A model generated the notes under the pieces. That model did no database searches. It was not told the origin of the DNA and saw nothing but the letters and a program-made list of their open reading frames with translations. A program made the translations under genes and the position numbers. From Nitrospira lenta (GTDB lineage Bacteria > Nitrospirota > Nitrospiria > Nitrospirales > Nitrospiraceae): 64,000 bases of DNA. This document shows positions 32,952-42,749 of this stretch, in pieces. The stretch's first letter is position 1. Every line of letters begins with the position of its first letter. Location: contig CAMDPZ010000001.1 of the NCBI GenBank assembly GCA_945905765.1, positions 60,298-124,297 on the forward strand. The letters are read 5' to 3'.

Positions 32952-34811
32952 CTAGAGGTAGGTGTTCTCGGGAATGGCCAACGTGAAGTACTTGCCACGC
33001 TCTTCGTAGAGAATTCTCGCGGACGTCAACGCAATGAGCGCCCGATCGATTTCTTCATCGCTGCCCCCGCCCTTGTCCGGTCGCTGTGCCAGCAGAGAAC
33101 GAATCTGATCCACACTCTTGGCCGCCTCGCTACAGACCTCAATAATCCCTGCCGCGGGCCAATCGTAACGCATCCTGATCGGGGCCTTGGGATTCCGTCC
33201 ATCGTAGACCGTGACATAGTCGATCGCCTTCGAATAGTAGAGAAACGGCCGATCGCTCGAACCGGCCAGTCTCTGCCATTCCTGCACCAGGTCAACCAGT
33301 TCCTGATAGACCTCTTGATCCACGTTCCAATTATCCAGCTCATATTCGAAATCGTAGGCGATCTTCTTCAGATCCACCTGCCGTGCATCATAGACATATT
33401 CGTACGCGGTCCCGGGACCGGTGATGCGGACACCATATTCATGGGGCCTGGTGTAATAGGGGCTGAACCGCTCCAACCAGAACTTCCCGGTCGACTCGGG
33501 CGGCTGGAGATGGAATAACGACGGAAGCAAATCGATCTGACGACGGTAGTCCTCATTCGTTTCACCGGGAAAGCCGAGCAGGATATTCCAGGACACCGTG
33601 ACATGGTAGTAGAAGCTCCACTTGAGGCAGATAATATTCTGCATCGGGGTGACGCCTTTATCCATCGCCTGCAACTGATTGGCGCTCAGGCTCTCCAACC
33701 CCGGCTGCATACACTTCACGCCCCCGACCGCAAGCGTGCGAATCTGGCTCTTCTGCAAATTGCTCTTGGTTTCGATGAAGAGATCGAGATCGCAATGGTC
33801 CTCCGCAAATCGGCCGAAAAGGTTCTCCACATATTTCATATCGATGATATTGTCCACCAGGCGAAAACGCGCTGTATCGTACCGGCTGGAGAGATAGGCC
33901 ATCTCACGGGCCACTTGCTCGGACGACTTGGCCCGAAACTTCATGCTCTGCGCATTCAAGCCGCAAAACGTGCAGTGATGTTTTTCTCCCCACCAACAGC
34001 CTCGCGAACCTTCGTAAAGGAGAATCCGATCGAGCCCCTGCGCCGCTTCGCCCAATTCAGCCAGTAGGTGATAATAGTCGTCGTAGTCCGGCGGACCGGT
34101 CTTCGCAAAATCTGAGAAGAGTGCATGGTTCGGAGTAAAGGCTGGTACCGCTCCCTCTCGATAGGCCACGCCGTTGGGCACAGTCCCGGACGTTCCCCCG
34201 AGGAGATAGCGAACCAGTTCCGGGAAGACCTCTTCCCCTTCCCCCACCACCACATAATCGATAAAGGGGAAGGCCCGGAAATATTCCAGCCCCATCTCGC
34301 CGTCATAATTCGCCCCGCCGAACACAATCATCACTTCGGGATACAGATCCTTGATGAGTTTCGCCATCGTCAGGCTCGCCACGTTTTGATCGAAGGTCGA
34401 AGTGAACCCGACGATTTTATACTGACCCCAATCAATGGAGGTCAGGGATCCGGTCAAGAACTGCGGCGCAGTCCTCGTCGCCATGTCTTCGAAAAAGGAA
34501 ACCGACTGGCCGCTGGCCCTAGCCACTTGCTCAAAGACCGGCTTGAACAGACGGGGATACTCAGCGCGCTTAGGATTGTCGCGGAACAGCAGGTAGGAAA
34601 AAATCCATTCGCCGAAGAGCGCCCGCTTCTCGCAGATCATTTCGTAGAGAGGTACGCCGATCTTATGGGCGAAGCGCACGTTCAGATGGTGGCAATCGAC
34701 GGGGATCCCCTTCGACTTGAGCAAGGCGGACAATGTGCCCAGCTGGATCGAAGGATACTTCGAATAGCTAAACGGCATATTGACGAGCGCCACCTGGGCC
34801 TGGTCGCTCAT
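32952..34811 (-). CDS. B12-binding-domain radical SAM protein, RiPP-maturation C-methyltransferase-like
   Basis: YEGSRGCWWGEKHHCTFCGLN (CX7CX2C); upstream cobalamin-type domain; LLGFPGETNEDY. Confidence 0.85.
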   Translation of the reverse strand: MSDQAQVALVNMPFSYSKYPSIQLGTLSALLKSKGIPVDCHHLNVRFAHKIGVPLYEMICEKRALFGEWIFSYLLFRDNPKRAEYPRLFKPVFEQVARASGQSVSFFEDMATRTAPQFLTGSLTSIDWGQYKIVGFTSTFDQNVASLTMAKLIKDLYPEVMIVFGGANYDGEMGLEYFRAFPFIDYVVVGEGEEVFPELVRYLLGGTSGTVPNGVAYREGAVPAFTPNHALFSDFAKTGPPDYDDYYHLLAELGEAAQGLDRILLYEGSRGCWWGEKHHCTFCGLNAQSMKFRAKSSEQVAREMAYLSSRYDTARFRLVDNIIDMKYVENLFGRFAEDHCDLDLFIETKSNLQKSQIRTLAVGGVKCMQPGLESLSANQLQAMDKGVTPMQNIICLKWSFYYHVTVSWNILLGFPGETNEDYRRQIDLLPSLFHLQPPESTGKFWLERFSPYYTRPHEYGVRITGPGTAYEYVYDARQVDLKKIAYDFEYELDNWNVDQEVYQELVDLVQEWQRLAGSSDRPFLYYSKAIDYVTVYDGRNPKAPIRMRYDWPAAGIIEVCSEAAKSVDQIRSLLAQRPDKGGGSDEEIDRALIALTSARILYEERGKYFTLAIPENTYL

Positions 34812-34844
34812 CTGTTGCCTCGTGACGTCATAGAAGACTCATGA

Positions 34845-35195
34845 CTAACTGGCTGCGGCTCGGAATGGCTCGAACGCTCGGTCGGCCTTGGCGGCCAGAT
34901 AAAAATCGCTCTCTGTCAGGCCATTGATCTTGTGGGTCCAGATTTCGACCCTGCACTTCCCCCAGGCCAGATAAAGATCCGGATGGTGGCCTTCCGCTTC
35001 TGCCACCGCTCCCATCTGATTCACATAGGCCAAGGCCTGAGAAAAATCCTTGAACGAATACACACGCTCAAGATGGCCCGCCTGGTTCAGCGACCACCCT
35101 TGCCCCAATTCCTTCAACAGGGTCTGCGCACGATCAGCCGTGACGGGAGGCACACCGCCACGACAGGGAATACAGCTGTTCTCAGCAAGGCTCAT
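34845..35195 (-). CDS. phhB: pterin-4a-carbinolamine dehydratase
   Basis: LERVYSFKDFSQALAYVNQMGAVAEAEGHHPDLYLAWGKCRVEIWTHKINGLTESDFYLAAKAD. Confidence 0.93.
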   Translation of the reverse strand: MSLAENSCIPCRGGVPPVTADRAQTLLKELGQGWSLNQAGHLERVYSFKDFSQALAYVNQMGAVAEAEGHHPDLYLAWGKCRVEIWTHKINGLTESDFYLAAKADRAFEPFRAAAS

Positions 35196-35372
35196 CGCAC
35201 CACCTCCGGATAGGGAAATCACCGTTGCGGGCCGACCGACCTAACGCCGTATTCTAAAGGGGCTTCGAGAGGAAGGGCAAGGTGGGGAACCAAGACACCA
35301 CGAAGCCATCGCCTCGCTTCCCAGGCACCGTCCAGTATGGTAGGGAATGACGGAACAGGATGCCATGAGCGA

Positions 35373-36722
35373 TCCATGACTCACGAACCGGAACACAAAT
35401 CCTCCATCCAAAAGATCGGCTGGTTCACAGCCTCCTGTGTGCTCGTGAGCAACATCATCGGTGGGGGCATCTTCACCACGACAGGCTTCATGGCGCGGGA
35501 CCTGGGCGATCCAACGCTGATTCTCTTCTTGTGGTTCGTCGGAGCGCTTTTCGCGCTCGGCGGCGCCATGGTCTATGCAGAACTGGGGGCCGCCTTGCCC
35601 CAGGCAGGAGGAGATTACCTCTATCTGCGGGAGGCTTATGGACCGCTGGTCGCCTTTCTCAGTGGCTGGACCTCCTTCACCATCGGATTCGGCGCAGCCC
35701 TGGCCGCATCAGCCGTAAGCTTTGCCTCCTATGCCTTGCGTATCGTTCCCCTCGCTGACGAAAGCGGTTGGGTGGGAAGGGGACTCGCCCTCAGCCTCCT
35801 CTGGGCAATCACGCTGATACATTGCGGAGGAATTGGAACAGGCGGACGTATGCAGCGGGTACTCACGACCACCAAGGTCCTCGCCATCTGTTGCTTCATC
35901 CTCGGCGGTCTATTGTATGGATCAGGTCAATGGGCCCATCTCACAACTCCAGCCCCTGCATCGCGCCCCTCCATCGGGACCGCTACCATCTCCCTCTTAT
36001 TCGTGATGTACAGCTATCTGGGTTGGAATGTGGCGAGCTATATCGCGGGAGAGATTACCGACCCGCAACGATCGCTACCCAAGATTATGGTCGGGGGAAC
36101 CGTCTCTGTGGCCGGGCTCTATCTGCTGCTGAACGTCGTCTATCTCTATGCTCTGCCGATCGAGAACCTAGCCCAAGAACCACTCCTGCCGGTTGCGGAG
36201 AAAGCGGCGGCAGCCCTGTGGGGAACTGGCAGCGCGCGGTTCGTCGCCGCGCTACTCTGCCTCGCCATCGCCGGAGCCGTCAGCGCGATGGTCTGGGCCG
36301 GACCCCGCGTCTATTGGGCGATGGCCCATGACGGCGTCATCAGCCCCTGGCTGGCTCAACTCCATGTAAAAAGCGGCGTGCCGGTTCGCGCGATTTTGCT
36401 CCAAAGTACCTGGGCCTCTCTCCTCATCCTGAGCGGAACCTTTGAGCAACTGATCGTCTACAGCGGTCTCGTACTGTCCCTCTTCATGGCCCTGACCCTC
36501 TCAACCGTGTTTCACTTTCACCGCAAGCAAACAGACGCGACACAGCACTACCAAGCCCCGCTCTATCCCTTCCTGCCAGCCATGTTGATCGCGGGATCCT
36601 TCACGATCGTAATTTACAGTCTGCTCCAACGGCCGGCTGAATCGCTCTTTGGCGCCGCAACGGTTTTGAGCGGCATCCCTTTCTATATCCTCTGGCGTCG
36701 ATCACATAAGCCGACACCCTAG
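35373..36722 (+). CDS. APC-family amino acid permease (ATG 35337 or 35373)
   Basis: SNIIGGGIFTTTGFMARDLGDP; 12-TM pattern; MVYAELGAALPQAGGDYLYLREAYGPLVAFLSGW. Confidence 0.9.
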   Translation, partial: SMTHEPEHKSSIQKIGWFTASCVLVSNIIGGGIFTTTGFMARDLGDPTLILFLWFVGALFALGGAMVYAELGAALPQAGGDYLYLREAYGPLVAFLSGWTSFTIGFGAALAASAVSFASYALRIVPLADESGWVGRGLALSLLWAITLIHCGGIGTGGRMQRVLTTTKVLAICCFILGGLLYGSGQWAHLTTPAPASRPSIGTATISLLFVMYSYLGWNVASYIAGEITDPQRSLPKIMVGGTVSVAGLYLLLNVVYLYALPIENLAQEPLLPVAEKAAAALWGTGSARFVAALLCLAIAGAVSAMVWAGPRVYWAMAHDGVISPWLAQLHVKSGVPVRAILLQSTWASLLILSGTFEQLIVYSGLVLSLFMALTLSTVFHFHRKQTDATQHYQAPLYPFLPAMLIAGSFTIVIYSLLQRPAESLFGAATVLSGIPFYILWRRSHKPTP

Positions 36723-36786
36723 CCCGAAGGCCATCGCAGAAAGTAGAAGATAGGAATGGAGATTGGATAAGCCCGGGTAGATAAGG

Positions 36787-36824
36787 CACGGGCGACCCTG
36801 CACTGCGGTGGGAGGTCGCCCGTG
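36787..36824 (-). terminator. hairpin with perfect 11-bp stem
   Basis: CACGGGCGACC (36787-36797) / GGTCGCCCGTG (36814-36824), downstream of the 36878-37105 minus-strand reading frame and of the permease. Confidence 0.55.
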
Positions 36825-36877
36825 TCTGGCGCTTAGGACGCCAGGTTTCTGTGCAATTGTCGCGGCCCATGAAACAC

Positions 36878-37105
36878 TCAGACCCGCGCGACCACGAGAA
36901 GACCGGGTATCTGGTCGTAAGAGAACACCCTCATGACCGGCACCTCTGTGCCAGCGCCTGCATCGAGTTCTCCATACTGAAATTGCTGTTCTAGTGTCTG
37001 TGGTGCCTTACGGCACAGCCAGTGGAGAACCGGCTAGCGCACACGATCAGATACCCGCCCTCGAGTCGGCGGGCCTGCCTGATCCGGTGGAGTCAAATCA
37101 TCCAT
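36878..37105 (-). pseudogene. 76-codon reading frame interrupted by one in-frame TAG (pseudogene or recoded gene)
   Basis: Own translation: MDDLTPPDQAGPPTRGRVSDRVR*PVLHWLCRKAPQTLEQQFQYGELDAGAGTEVPVMRVFSYDQIPGLLVVARV*; SD GAAAGGAGGGTAGCGATG; TAG at 37034-37036. Confidence 0.5.
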
Positions 37106-37346
37106 CGCTACCCTCCTTTCATAAGAAAGTTGGCAGGGAACCCGTTAACAGCCGCGCGATCTGTCCGGTTCCCTCGTCGAGTGAACGAATGGGCCGTAAA
37201 TTCTGTTTACGCCCATTAGAAAATCCTGTCAACGGGGGAAATAATATTCCAGAAATAATTTTCGCAGCATAAAACATACCCTCTAATCTTAGAGCGGCGA
37301 GACCGTCTCTTCATCGCAGAACCACAAGAAAAATTAGAGAAGAACA

Positions 37347-38303
37347 CTACGGCAGCTTGGGGGCATCTTCGGCACAGCGAAATCCAACGTTGGGATCATG
37401 TTCCGTGGGATCGCCTTTTGTCCGAAAGGAGGATCGAAGCCGATAGGGATTATTGATATAGGAGCCGCCCCGTTGCACCTTCGCCGTACCCTCAACCGGT
37501 CCGCGCGGATTGATGGCAGGATTTTTCGTGTAGAATTGTTCGTCGTACCAGTCAGCCACCCATTCATACAGGTTGCCCGCCAGATCGTGAACGCCGTACG
37601 GGCTTTTCCCTTTATCACGATTGCCGATGGGCGCAACCATATCGGCCCCTTCCTTCAAGCCAAAAACTGCATGGGCCGCAGTCGGCTGATCGCTCCCCCA
37701 GGGATAAACCCTTCCGTCCGTTCCACGAGCGGCTTTCTCCCACTCCGCTTCAGTCGGCAACCGCTTCCCGGCCCAAAGACAATAGCCAAACGCTTCCATC
37801 CAATTCACCCAGCGAACCGGACGATCCGAGCGGACAACCGGCGTTTCCTTGTCCGCAAAGCCCCAAGGCGGTTCACTCTGAATCGCTTCGACAAACTTCG
37901 CAAACCGGCCATTCGTCACTTCAAACTTATCCATATAAAAACTGTCGAGAAACACTCGATGAACCGGCTGTTCATCGTCATCGCCCTTGTCGCTCCCCAT
38001 CGTGAACTCACCGGCGGGAACCAACATCATGGGAACGCCGTCTTTCCCGGTGATCTCAGCAGGGGGTTGAACACCGGTAGGCTTCGGCACAGCGCCAACA
38101 CCGGATGGAGAATGTACCTTCCCGGTGGGCTTCGACTCAGCCTCTGGCGCATGTGGTTTGGGCAAGACTGGAACCGGCACCGATTCCGGCTTCACCGGGA
38201 GAGGCTCATTCGCCAAAGAAAGACTATCGGTGAGCCCTATCGATGCCAATAGGACAATCACCATCCCGCACATCATGATCCGAACCAGCATCCATCGCCT
38301 CAT
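37347..38303 (-). CDS. formylglycine-generating-enzyme/SUMF1 domain protein, exported
   Basis: GKDGVPMMLVPAGEFTMGSDKGDDDEQPVHRVFLDSFYMDKFEVTNGRFAKF...GKRLPTEAEWEKAARG...RGGSY...GFRCAED; signal peptide from internal Met. Confidence 0.92.
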   Translation of the reverse strand: MRRWMLVRIMMCGMVIVLLASIGLTDSLSLANEPLPVKPESVPVPVLPKPHAPEAESKPTGKVHSPSGVGAVPKPTGVQPPAEITGKDGVPMMLVPAGEFTMGSDKGDDDEQPVHRVFLDSFYMDKFEVTNGRFAKFVEAIQSEPPWGFADKETPVVRSDRPVRWVNWMEAFGYCLWAGKRLPTEAEWEKAARGTDGRVYPWGSDQPTAAHAVFGLKEGADMVAPIGNRDKGKSPYGVHDLAGNLYEWVADWYDEQFYTKNPAINPRGPVEGTAKVQRGGSYINNPYRLRSSFRTKGDPTEHDPNVGFRCAEDAPKLP

Positions 38304-38555
38304 GTGATGAGAGTACCGAAAATAGCGAGGACAATCCAGGGGAAGATCTGTGGCGCGAATAACCCGCCTTCGCCATGGAGCAATGAGCGTACAAGAAGAA
38401 AAAAGAGGATTTGATCCGGCGCCGGTACAGAAGAACGACCTGCGCGGGGCGCGCAAGTACACAATACACAAAAGAGAACTCTCTGGAGGGTTTTATCCGC
38501 CGGCATCCATCACGATAAAGCGATGAAAAGCCGGCGGCACGCACAAAGTGCGGTA

Positions 38556-38905
38556 TGGTGGAGGCGCCGGGAGTTGAACCCGGGTCCGAAGACCTTCAGC
38601 ACAACGAATCTACATGTTTAGCCGATCGTTTTAATTTCGCAGCCACCCACGCCCACCGGCTAGCTTAGACTGGCCACTAGCCCAGTATTGTCTCGTCCTC
38701 AGCCGCTGAGCACCAGCTTTGGACCAGCCCGCTGTATCGCGCTCCAACCACCCCCGCGGGCCTCAGGTGGAGGAACGTCGCAGTTATTTAAGCTGCGAGT
38801 GCAAATTCTTGGTTTGCAGTTACATTTTCCCGGAGGATTTACGAGACCCCGAGAGCTCGACATGCATCGCTGACCTTAGTATCCCCGTCGATTCCGGTCG
38901 CCCCC
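38556..38905 (-). ncRNA. ssrA: transfer-messenger RNA (tmRNA)
   Basis: Minus strand 5' GGGGGCGACCGGAATCGACGGGGAT...; 3' GGTTCAACTCCCGGCGCCTCCACCA; tag ORF GCAAACCAAGAATTTGCACTCGCAGCTTAA = ANQEFALAA* (38788-38817). Confidence 0.95.
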
Positions 38906-39027
38906 TTTCATTTAGTCAAATGTTGAAAAAGACTCACCCATCCTCTGTTGCATATAGGTAGTCATCATACAGCACAAATCAAGGGGATGCCAGAATCCAT
39001 TGTTATTGCCCGTTATGTCAGATCCTG

Positions 39028-40650
39028 CTACGCGCTTTTGAAGCGGCTGACACGGGCAAACAAAATCGCGGCGAAGGGGAGAGCGAAACTGAGCAGAAGT
39101 TGCAGAATGAGCAGGTCGCCGAGTTGGCCATAATCGGCCGGCACTTGCAGGGCACCCGTCTGATCGCGCACTTCGCGGGTGATGACATGAATTTGATTGA
39201 GATATTTGGTGCCAAGCTGGCTCAAAGACAGAGCCAGGTTCGTAAACGAGGCCATCACGGCAAAATACGTTGCCTTGAGATGGGCCGGTGCGGAATTGGC
39301 AATCCAGGCCAACATCGGAATCATCGCGATCTGTCCGAGCGGTGATTCCAGCGCCGTGTTCACCAGCGCAATAAAACGGGCATCGACCAGACCACCCGTC
39401 AACGCAGCAGTCCATTGGTGCAGCCCGTAATACATACTGACGATGGGCACCGTGAGAAGAACGCCGGTGACCGTAAGAAACCCCACCACATAGGTGATCG
39501 ATCGTTCCGCCATGAATCGGCGAAAGAGGAACATGCCGGCCAGCGTCAGCGTACTGCCGATCAGCGACAGCACGGACATAAAATGCTGATCGAATTTGAG
39601 TTGATCGATCATCCACCAGGTGACGCCTTCTCCAGGCCCTGGAACGGCGCGAAAGACGAAGATCACGATGGCGGTCCCAAGCAACAGATGCCGGGCATCG
39701 GGCGCCAGCTCCGTCGTCAAGCGCAGGACCAGAAACGACACAATGCCGAACGACCCGAGAAAAACAATTTCCTCATTGTAGGGAACGTCGCTGAAACCGA
39801 CCGTGAGGGTAAAGAGGACAAACAGGAGGCTCCCCCCAAGTATCCACCAGTTCGGTTTCGTCGGCTTACCATGCTCGTCGAATAATGACCGGATCTCGTC
39901 CCTGGTCATCCCTTGGCGGAGGAGCCGGCGTTTGTCGCGGAGCGAAATCAATGCCGCGGTCAAGACACCCAGGACCGAAACGGCAGGAATGGCCAAGGCC
40001 ATGAGATACACATTGCGATAAATCTGCGCGATCGATTCCTGAGGCAGGCCCTCCACGCCGGTAAAAAGATAGAGGTTGATCAGCGCCACGAGGATGCTGC
40101 CGCCGACCACTGCGACCCGTCCCAACGTCTGCATCGTGGTATGCATGAGCTTGCGCGTGGCCTCATCAAATGGGCGGCCCTGCTCATCAATTCGCGGCAC
40201 TGCCTCGACCGTCATGGCATCCGCAACCGTATCTTGAATCACATAGCCGATCGGCGCGAGCAGCACGCTGATCACATACCAGGCCTCAGCCGGCAAGATG
40301 GCTGTCATCGCCTCACGGCTGCCGATCAGTCCGACCATGATCAAGAGACTCGTCGCGATCAAGCCTGCCCCGAGGGAGACCAGCCAGCCCTTCCAGCGCC
40401 AGATCAAATCCACCAGATGGCCGATCGGCATCTTGAGCGCCCAGGGAATGCCGGCCCAGAAGGCCAGAGCGGCGAGAAAGGAAGCGGAGAGTCCGAGGTA
40501 ATCCTTGACGAAAAAGGTGCCGACGATCCCGGTTAAACCGGAGATGCCCGCCGCCACATAGACCATGAGAGGCGGCAGATAGGACAGCCGCATCTCCCGG
40601 CCCAGCTCTAACACATTGCGATCGATCCAACTGGCGAGACGCATGAACAT
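39028..40650 (-). CDS. MFS/BT1-like membrane transporter
   Basis: multi-TM; FFVKDYLGLSASFLAALAFWAGIPWALKMPIGHLVDLIWRWKGWLVSLGAGL. Confidence 0.75.
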   Translation of the reverse strand: MFMRLASWIDRNVLELGREMRLSYLPPLMVYVAAGISGLTGIVGTFFVKDYLGLSASFLAALAFWAGIPWALKMPIGHLVDLIWRWKGWLVSLGAGLIATSLLIMVGLIGSREAMTAILPAEAWYVISVLLAPIGYVIQDTVADAMTVEAVPRIDEQGRPFDEATRKLMHTTMQTLGRVAVVGGSILVALINLYLFTGVEGLPQESIAQIYRNVYLMALAIPAVSVLGVLTAALISLRDKRRLLRQGMTRDEIRSLFDEHGKPTKPNWWILGGSLLFVLFTLTVGFSDVPYNEEIVFLGSFGIVSFLVLRLTTELAPDARHLLLGTAIVIFVFRAVPGPGEGVTWWMIDQLKFDQHFMSVLSLIGSTLTLAGMFLFRRFMAERSITYVVGFLTVTGVLLTVPIVSMYYGLHQWTAALTGGLVDARFIALVNTALESPLGQIAMIPMLAWIANSAPAHLKATYFAVMASFTNLALSLSQLGTKYLNQIHVITREVRDQTGALQVPADYGQLGDLLILQLLLSFALPFAAILFARVSRFKSA

Positions 40651-40651
40651 A

Positions 40652-41539
40652 CTAGGACGACATTCTGGCTGGCTGGCGACGTTCGATCAACGTCTGCAAT
40701 TGCGATTGCATCGCTTCAGCCGACAATCGTACGCGATCCCCATGTCCTGCCAAGACCCATTCGAACCGGTAGTCGAGGAGTTTCTGGAGTGAGTCCAGCA
40801 ACACGCGCTTTCTCCAGACCAGCTGGCTCGGAGCACGCAGCATCTGCTGCTTCGAATCCCACCAGAGATGATCTCCCGTGAACAAAAATCTATTCTTATA
40901 CAGCAGGGCCATGCTGCCGGCCGTGTGGCCCGGCACGGGAATGATCTGAAATTCTGGCAGAATCTGGCTGCTATCCACGTCTTCGATAATCCATTCCGCG
41001 CCAGGGGCCGCCTCCAGATCCGCTCGATGAATGATCCGCTTCGCGCCGAAATGCGCCGCATACTTCTCCACTTCGGCCACGTCATCTTTATGGGTTAAAA
41101 AGATGTAGGACAGGCCGCCCTTCCGCTCGAAGGCCTCGACCAGATGTTTGAGATAACGAGGCGAATCGATGAGCCAGTTGCCGTCCGGATGTTCGAGAAA
41201 GAAACTGTTCGCGCCAAAAGACTTCTCGGAATTAAATCCGCAGTAATAGACCCCGTCTTCCAGGTGAAGCGGGAAGCTGGCCATGGCCTCCTGCATCCGT
41301 ACCGGCTCACTCCGCTCTGTCCCGATCGAACCAACCGGGCAGGACAGGAGCGCTTGATAGGCCTGATGAAGAGAGCCCTCGCCAGTCGGCTGGCTAGTAA
41401 CTGCGGAGAAATCGCCGACTTCTTCAAAGCTCGCCGGCGCCAACTGCCGGCAGGTGTCACAATTGATGCACGTTGCATCGACGTAAAAGTTACCTGAGAC
41501 ATTGGAGTCGAGTCGTTTGCTCTGATCGGCCATACACAA
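40652..41539 (-). CDS. ferredoxin-like domain fused to metallo-beta-lactamase-fold hydrolase
   Basis: N-terminal YVDATCINCDTCRQLAPASFEEVGD; MBL region FLTHKDDVAEVEKYAAHFGAKRIIHRADLE...PVPGHTAGSMALLYKNRFLFTGDHLWW. Confidence 0.88.
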   Translation of the reverse strand: MCMADQSKRLDSNVSGNFYVDATCINCDTCRQLAPASFEEVGDFSAVTSQPTGEGSLHQAYQALLSCPVGSIGTERSEPVRMQEAMASFPLHLEDGVYYCGFNSEKSFGANSFFLEHPDGNWLIDSPRYLKHLVEAFERKGGLSYIFLTHKDDVAEVEKYAAHFGAKRIIHRADLEAAPGAEWIIEDVDSSQILPEFQIIPVPGHTAGSMALLYKNRFLFTGDHLWWDSKQQMLRAPSQLVWRKRVLLDSLQKLLDYRFEWVLAGHGDRVRLSAEAMQSQLQTLIERRQPARMSS

Positions 41540-41560
41540 CCTCTATGCCTGTCGCTGGTT

Positions 41561-41950
41561 CTATCCCTGACTCATGATCGCGTCCGCCTCGATCTCGACC
41601 AACATGTCCGGATCGATTAAGCGCTTCACTTCCACCATCGTCGTCGCAGGCCGGATCGCACCGAAGACTTCGCCATGGGCCCGGCCGACTTCCTGCCATT
41701 GATCGATATTCGCCATATAGATTCTGGTCCGCACCACATCGGCGAGCGACGCGCCTGCTTGCTGCAAGGCTGCTTCGATCGTCTTGAAGGTCTGAATCGT
41801 CTGAGCATAGGGATCGCCCTTGCCGACCAGACCGGATCCCGTCATCGCCGTCGAACCGGACACGGAAATATGGGCTCCGACCCGCACCGCCCGTGAATAA
41901 CCGATCTTACCTTCCCAAGGACCACCAGTCGAAATATTCTGCCGCCCCAT
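41561..41950 (-). CDS. RidA/YjgF family protein
   Basis: VGAHISVSGSTAM...DPYAQTIQTFKTIEAALQQAGASLADVVRTRIYMANIDQW...IRPATTMVEVKRLIDPDMLVEIEADA. Confidence 0.92.
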   Translation of the reverse strand: MGRQNISTGGPWEGKIGYSRAVRVGAHISVSGSTAMTGSGLVGKGDPYAQTIQTFKTIEAALQQAGASLADVVRTRIYMANIDQWQEVGRAHGEVFGAIRPATTMVEVKRLIDPDMLVEIEADAIMSQG

Positions 41951-41959
41951 CTGCTCCTC

Positions 41960-42691
41960 CTACATCACAATGCCGCCGCCGGCGTGAATATTCTGGCCCG
42001 TCAACCACCGCGCCTCTTCACTCACAACGAACGCCACCACATCGGCAATATCTTTCGGCGCGCCAAGCCGCTTCAACGGAGACATCTCTGTGCCGATCTG
42101 ACGGAGCTGGTCCGTCATCATGCCCGTCTCGGTAAAGCCAGGCGAAACCGTATTGACCGTGATGCCTCGAGGCGCCAGCTCCTGAGCCAGGCCCTTCGTA
42201 TACTGTTCCAGCGCCGCTTTGCTGCCAAGGTAGGCTGTCGCACCGGGAAAACTCAAGTGGGTGCCTTCCGTGGAAATATTCACGATGCGGCCGCCTTCTT
42301 TAAGTACAGTGGCCGCTTCCTGCATGGCGAAGTACGGGCCCTTGGCATTTAACGCAATGACCTGGTCGAAATCCGCCTCAGTCGTTTCCAGGAGAGGCTT
42401 GGGCATAAACCTCCCCGCATTGTTCACGAGAATATCCAGCCGCCCGAATTGCTTCACCGTTTCACTGACAAGCCGGCGCGCCTGGTCCGCCTTGCTCATA
42501 TCGGATTGCACGGCGATGGCCTTCCCTCCCTTGCCTTGAATGCCCGTGACGACTTGCCGGGCCTTCTCCTCGCTCGTGCCGTAATTCACCACCACAATCG
42601 CTCCGTCCTCGGCCAACCGTTCTGCGATCGCTCGCCCGATCCCGCTGGAGGATCCTGTGACGATCGCAACTTTTCCACTGAGTGACGCCAT
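41960..42691 (-). CDS. short-chain dehydrogenase/reductase (FabG-like)
   Basis: MASLSGKVAIVTGSSSGIGRAIAERLAEDGAIVVVNYG; LVNNAG; YLGSKAALEQYTKGLAQELAPRGITVNTVSPG. Confidence 0.93.
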   Translation of the reverse strand: MASLSGKVAIVTGSSSGIGRAIAERLAEDGAIVVVNYGTSEEKARQVVTGIQGKGGKAIAVQSDMSKADQARRLVSETVKQFGRLDILVNNAGRFMPKPLLETTEADFDQVIALNAKGPYFAMQEAATVLKEGGRIVNISTEGTHLSFPGATAYLGSKAALEQYTKGLAQELAPRGITVNTVSPGFTETGMMTDQLRQIGTEMSPLKRLGAPKDIADVVAFVVSEEARWLTGQNIHAGGGIVM

Positions 42692-42749
42692 AATATGTCC
42701 TGTCCCTTTCCCCTTCGTGATCGACTCGATCCTTGAATTTCGATGCGAT

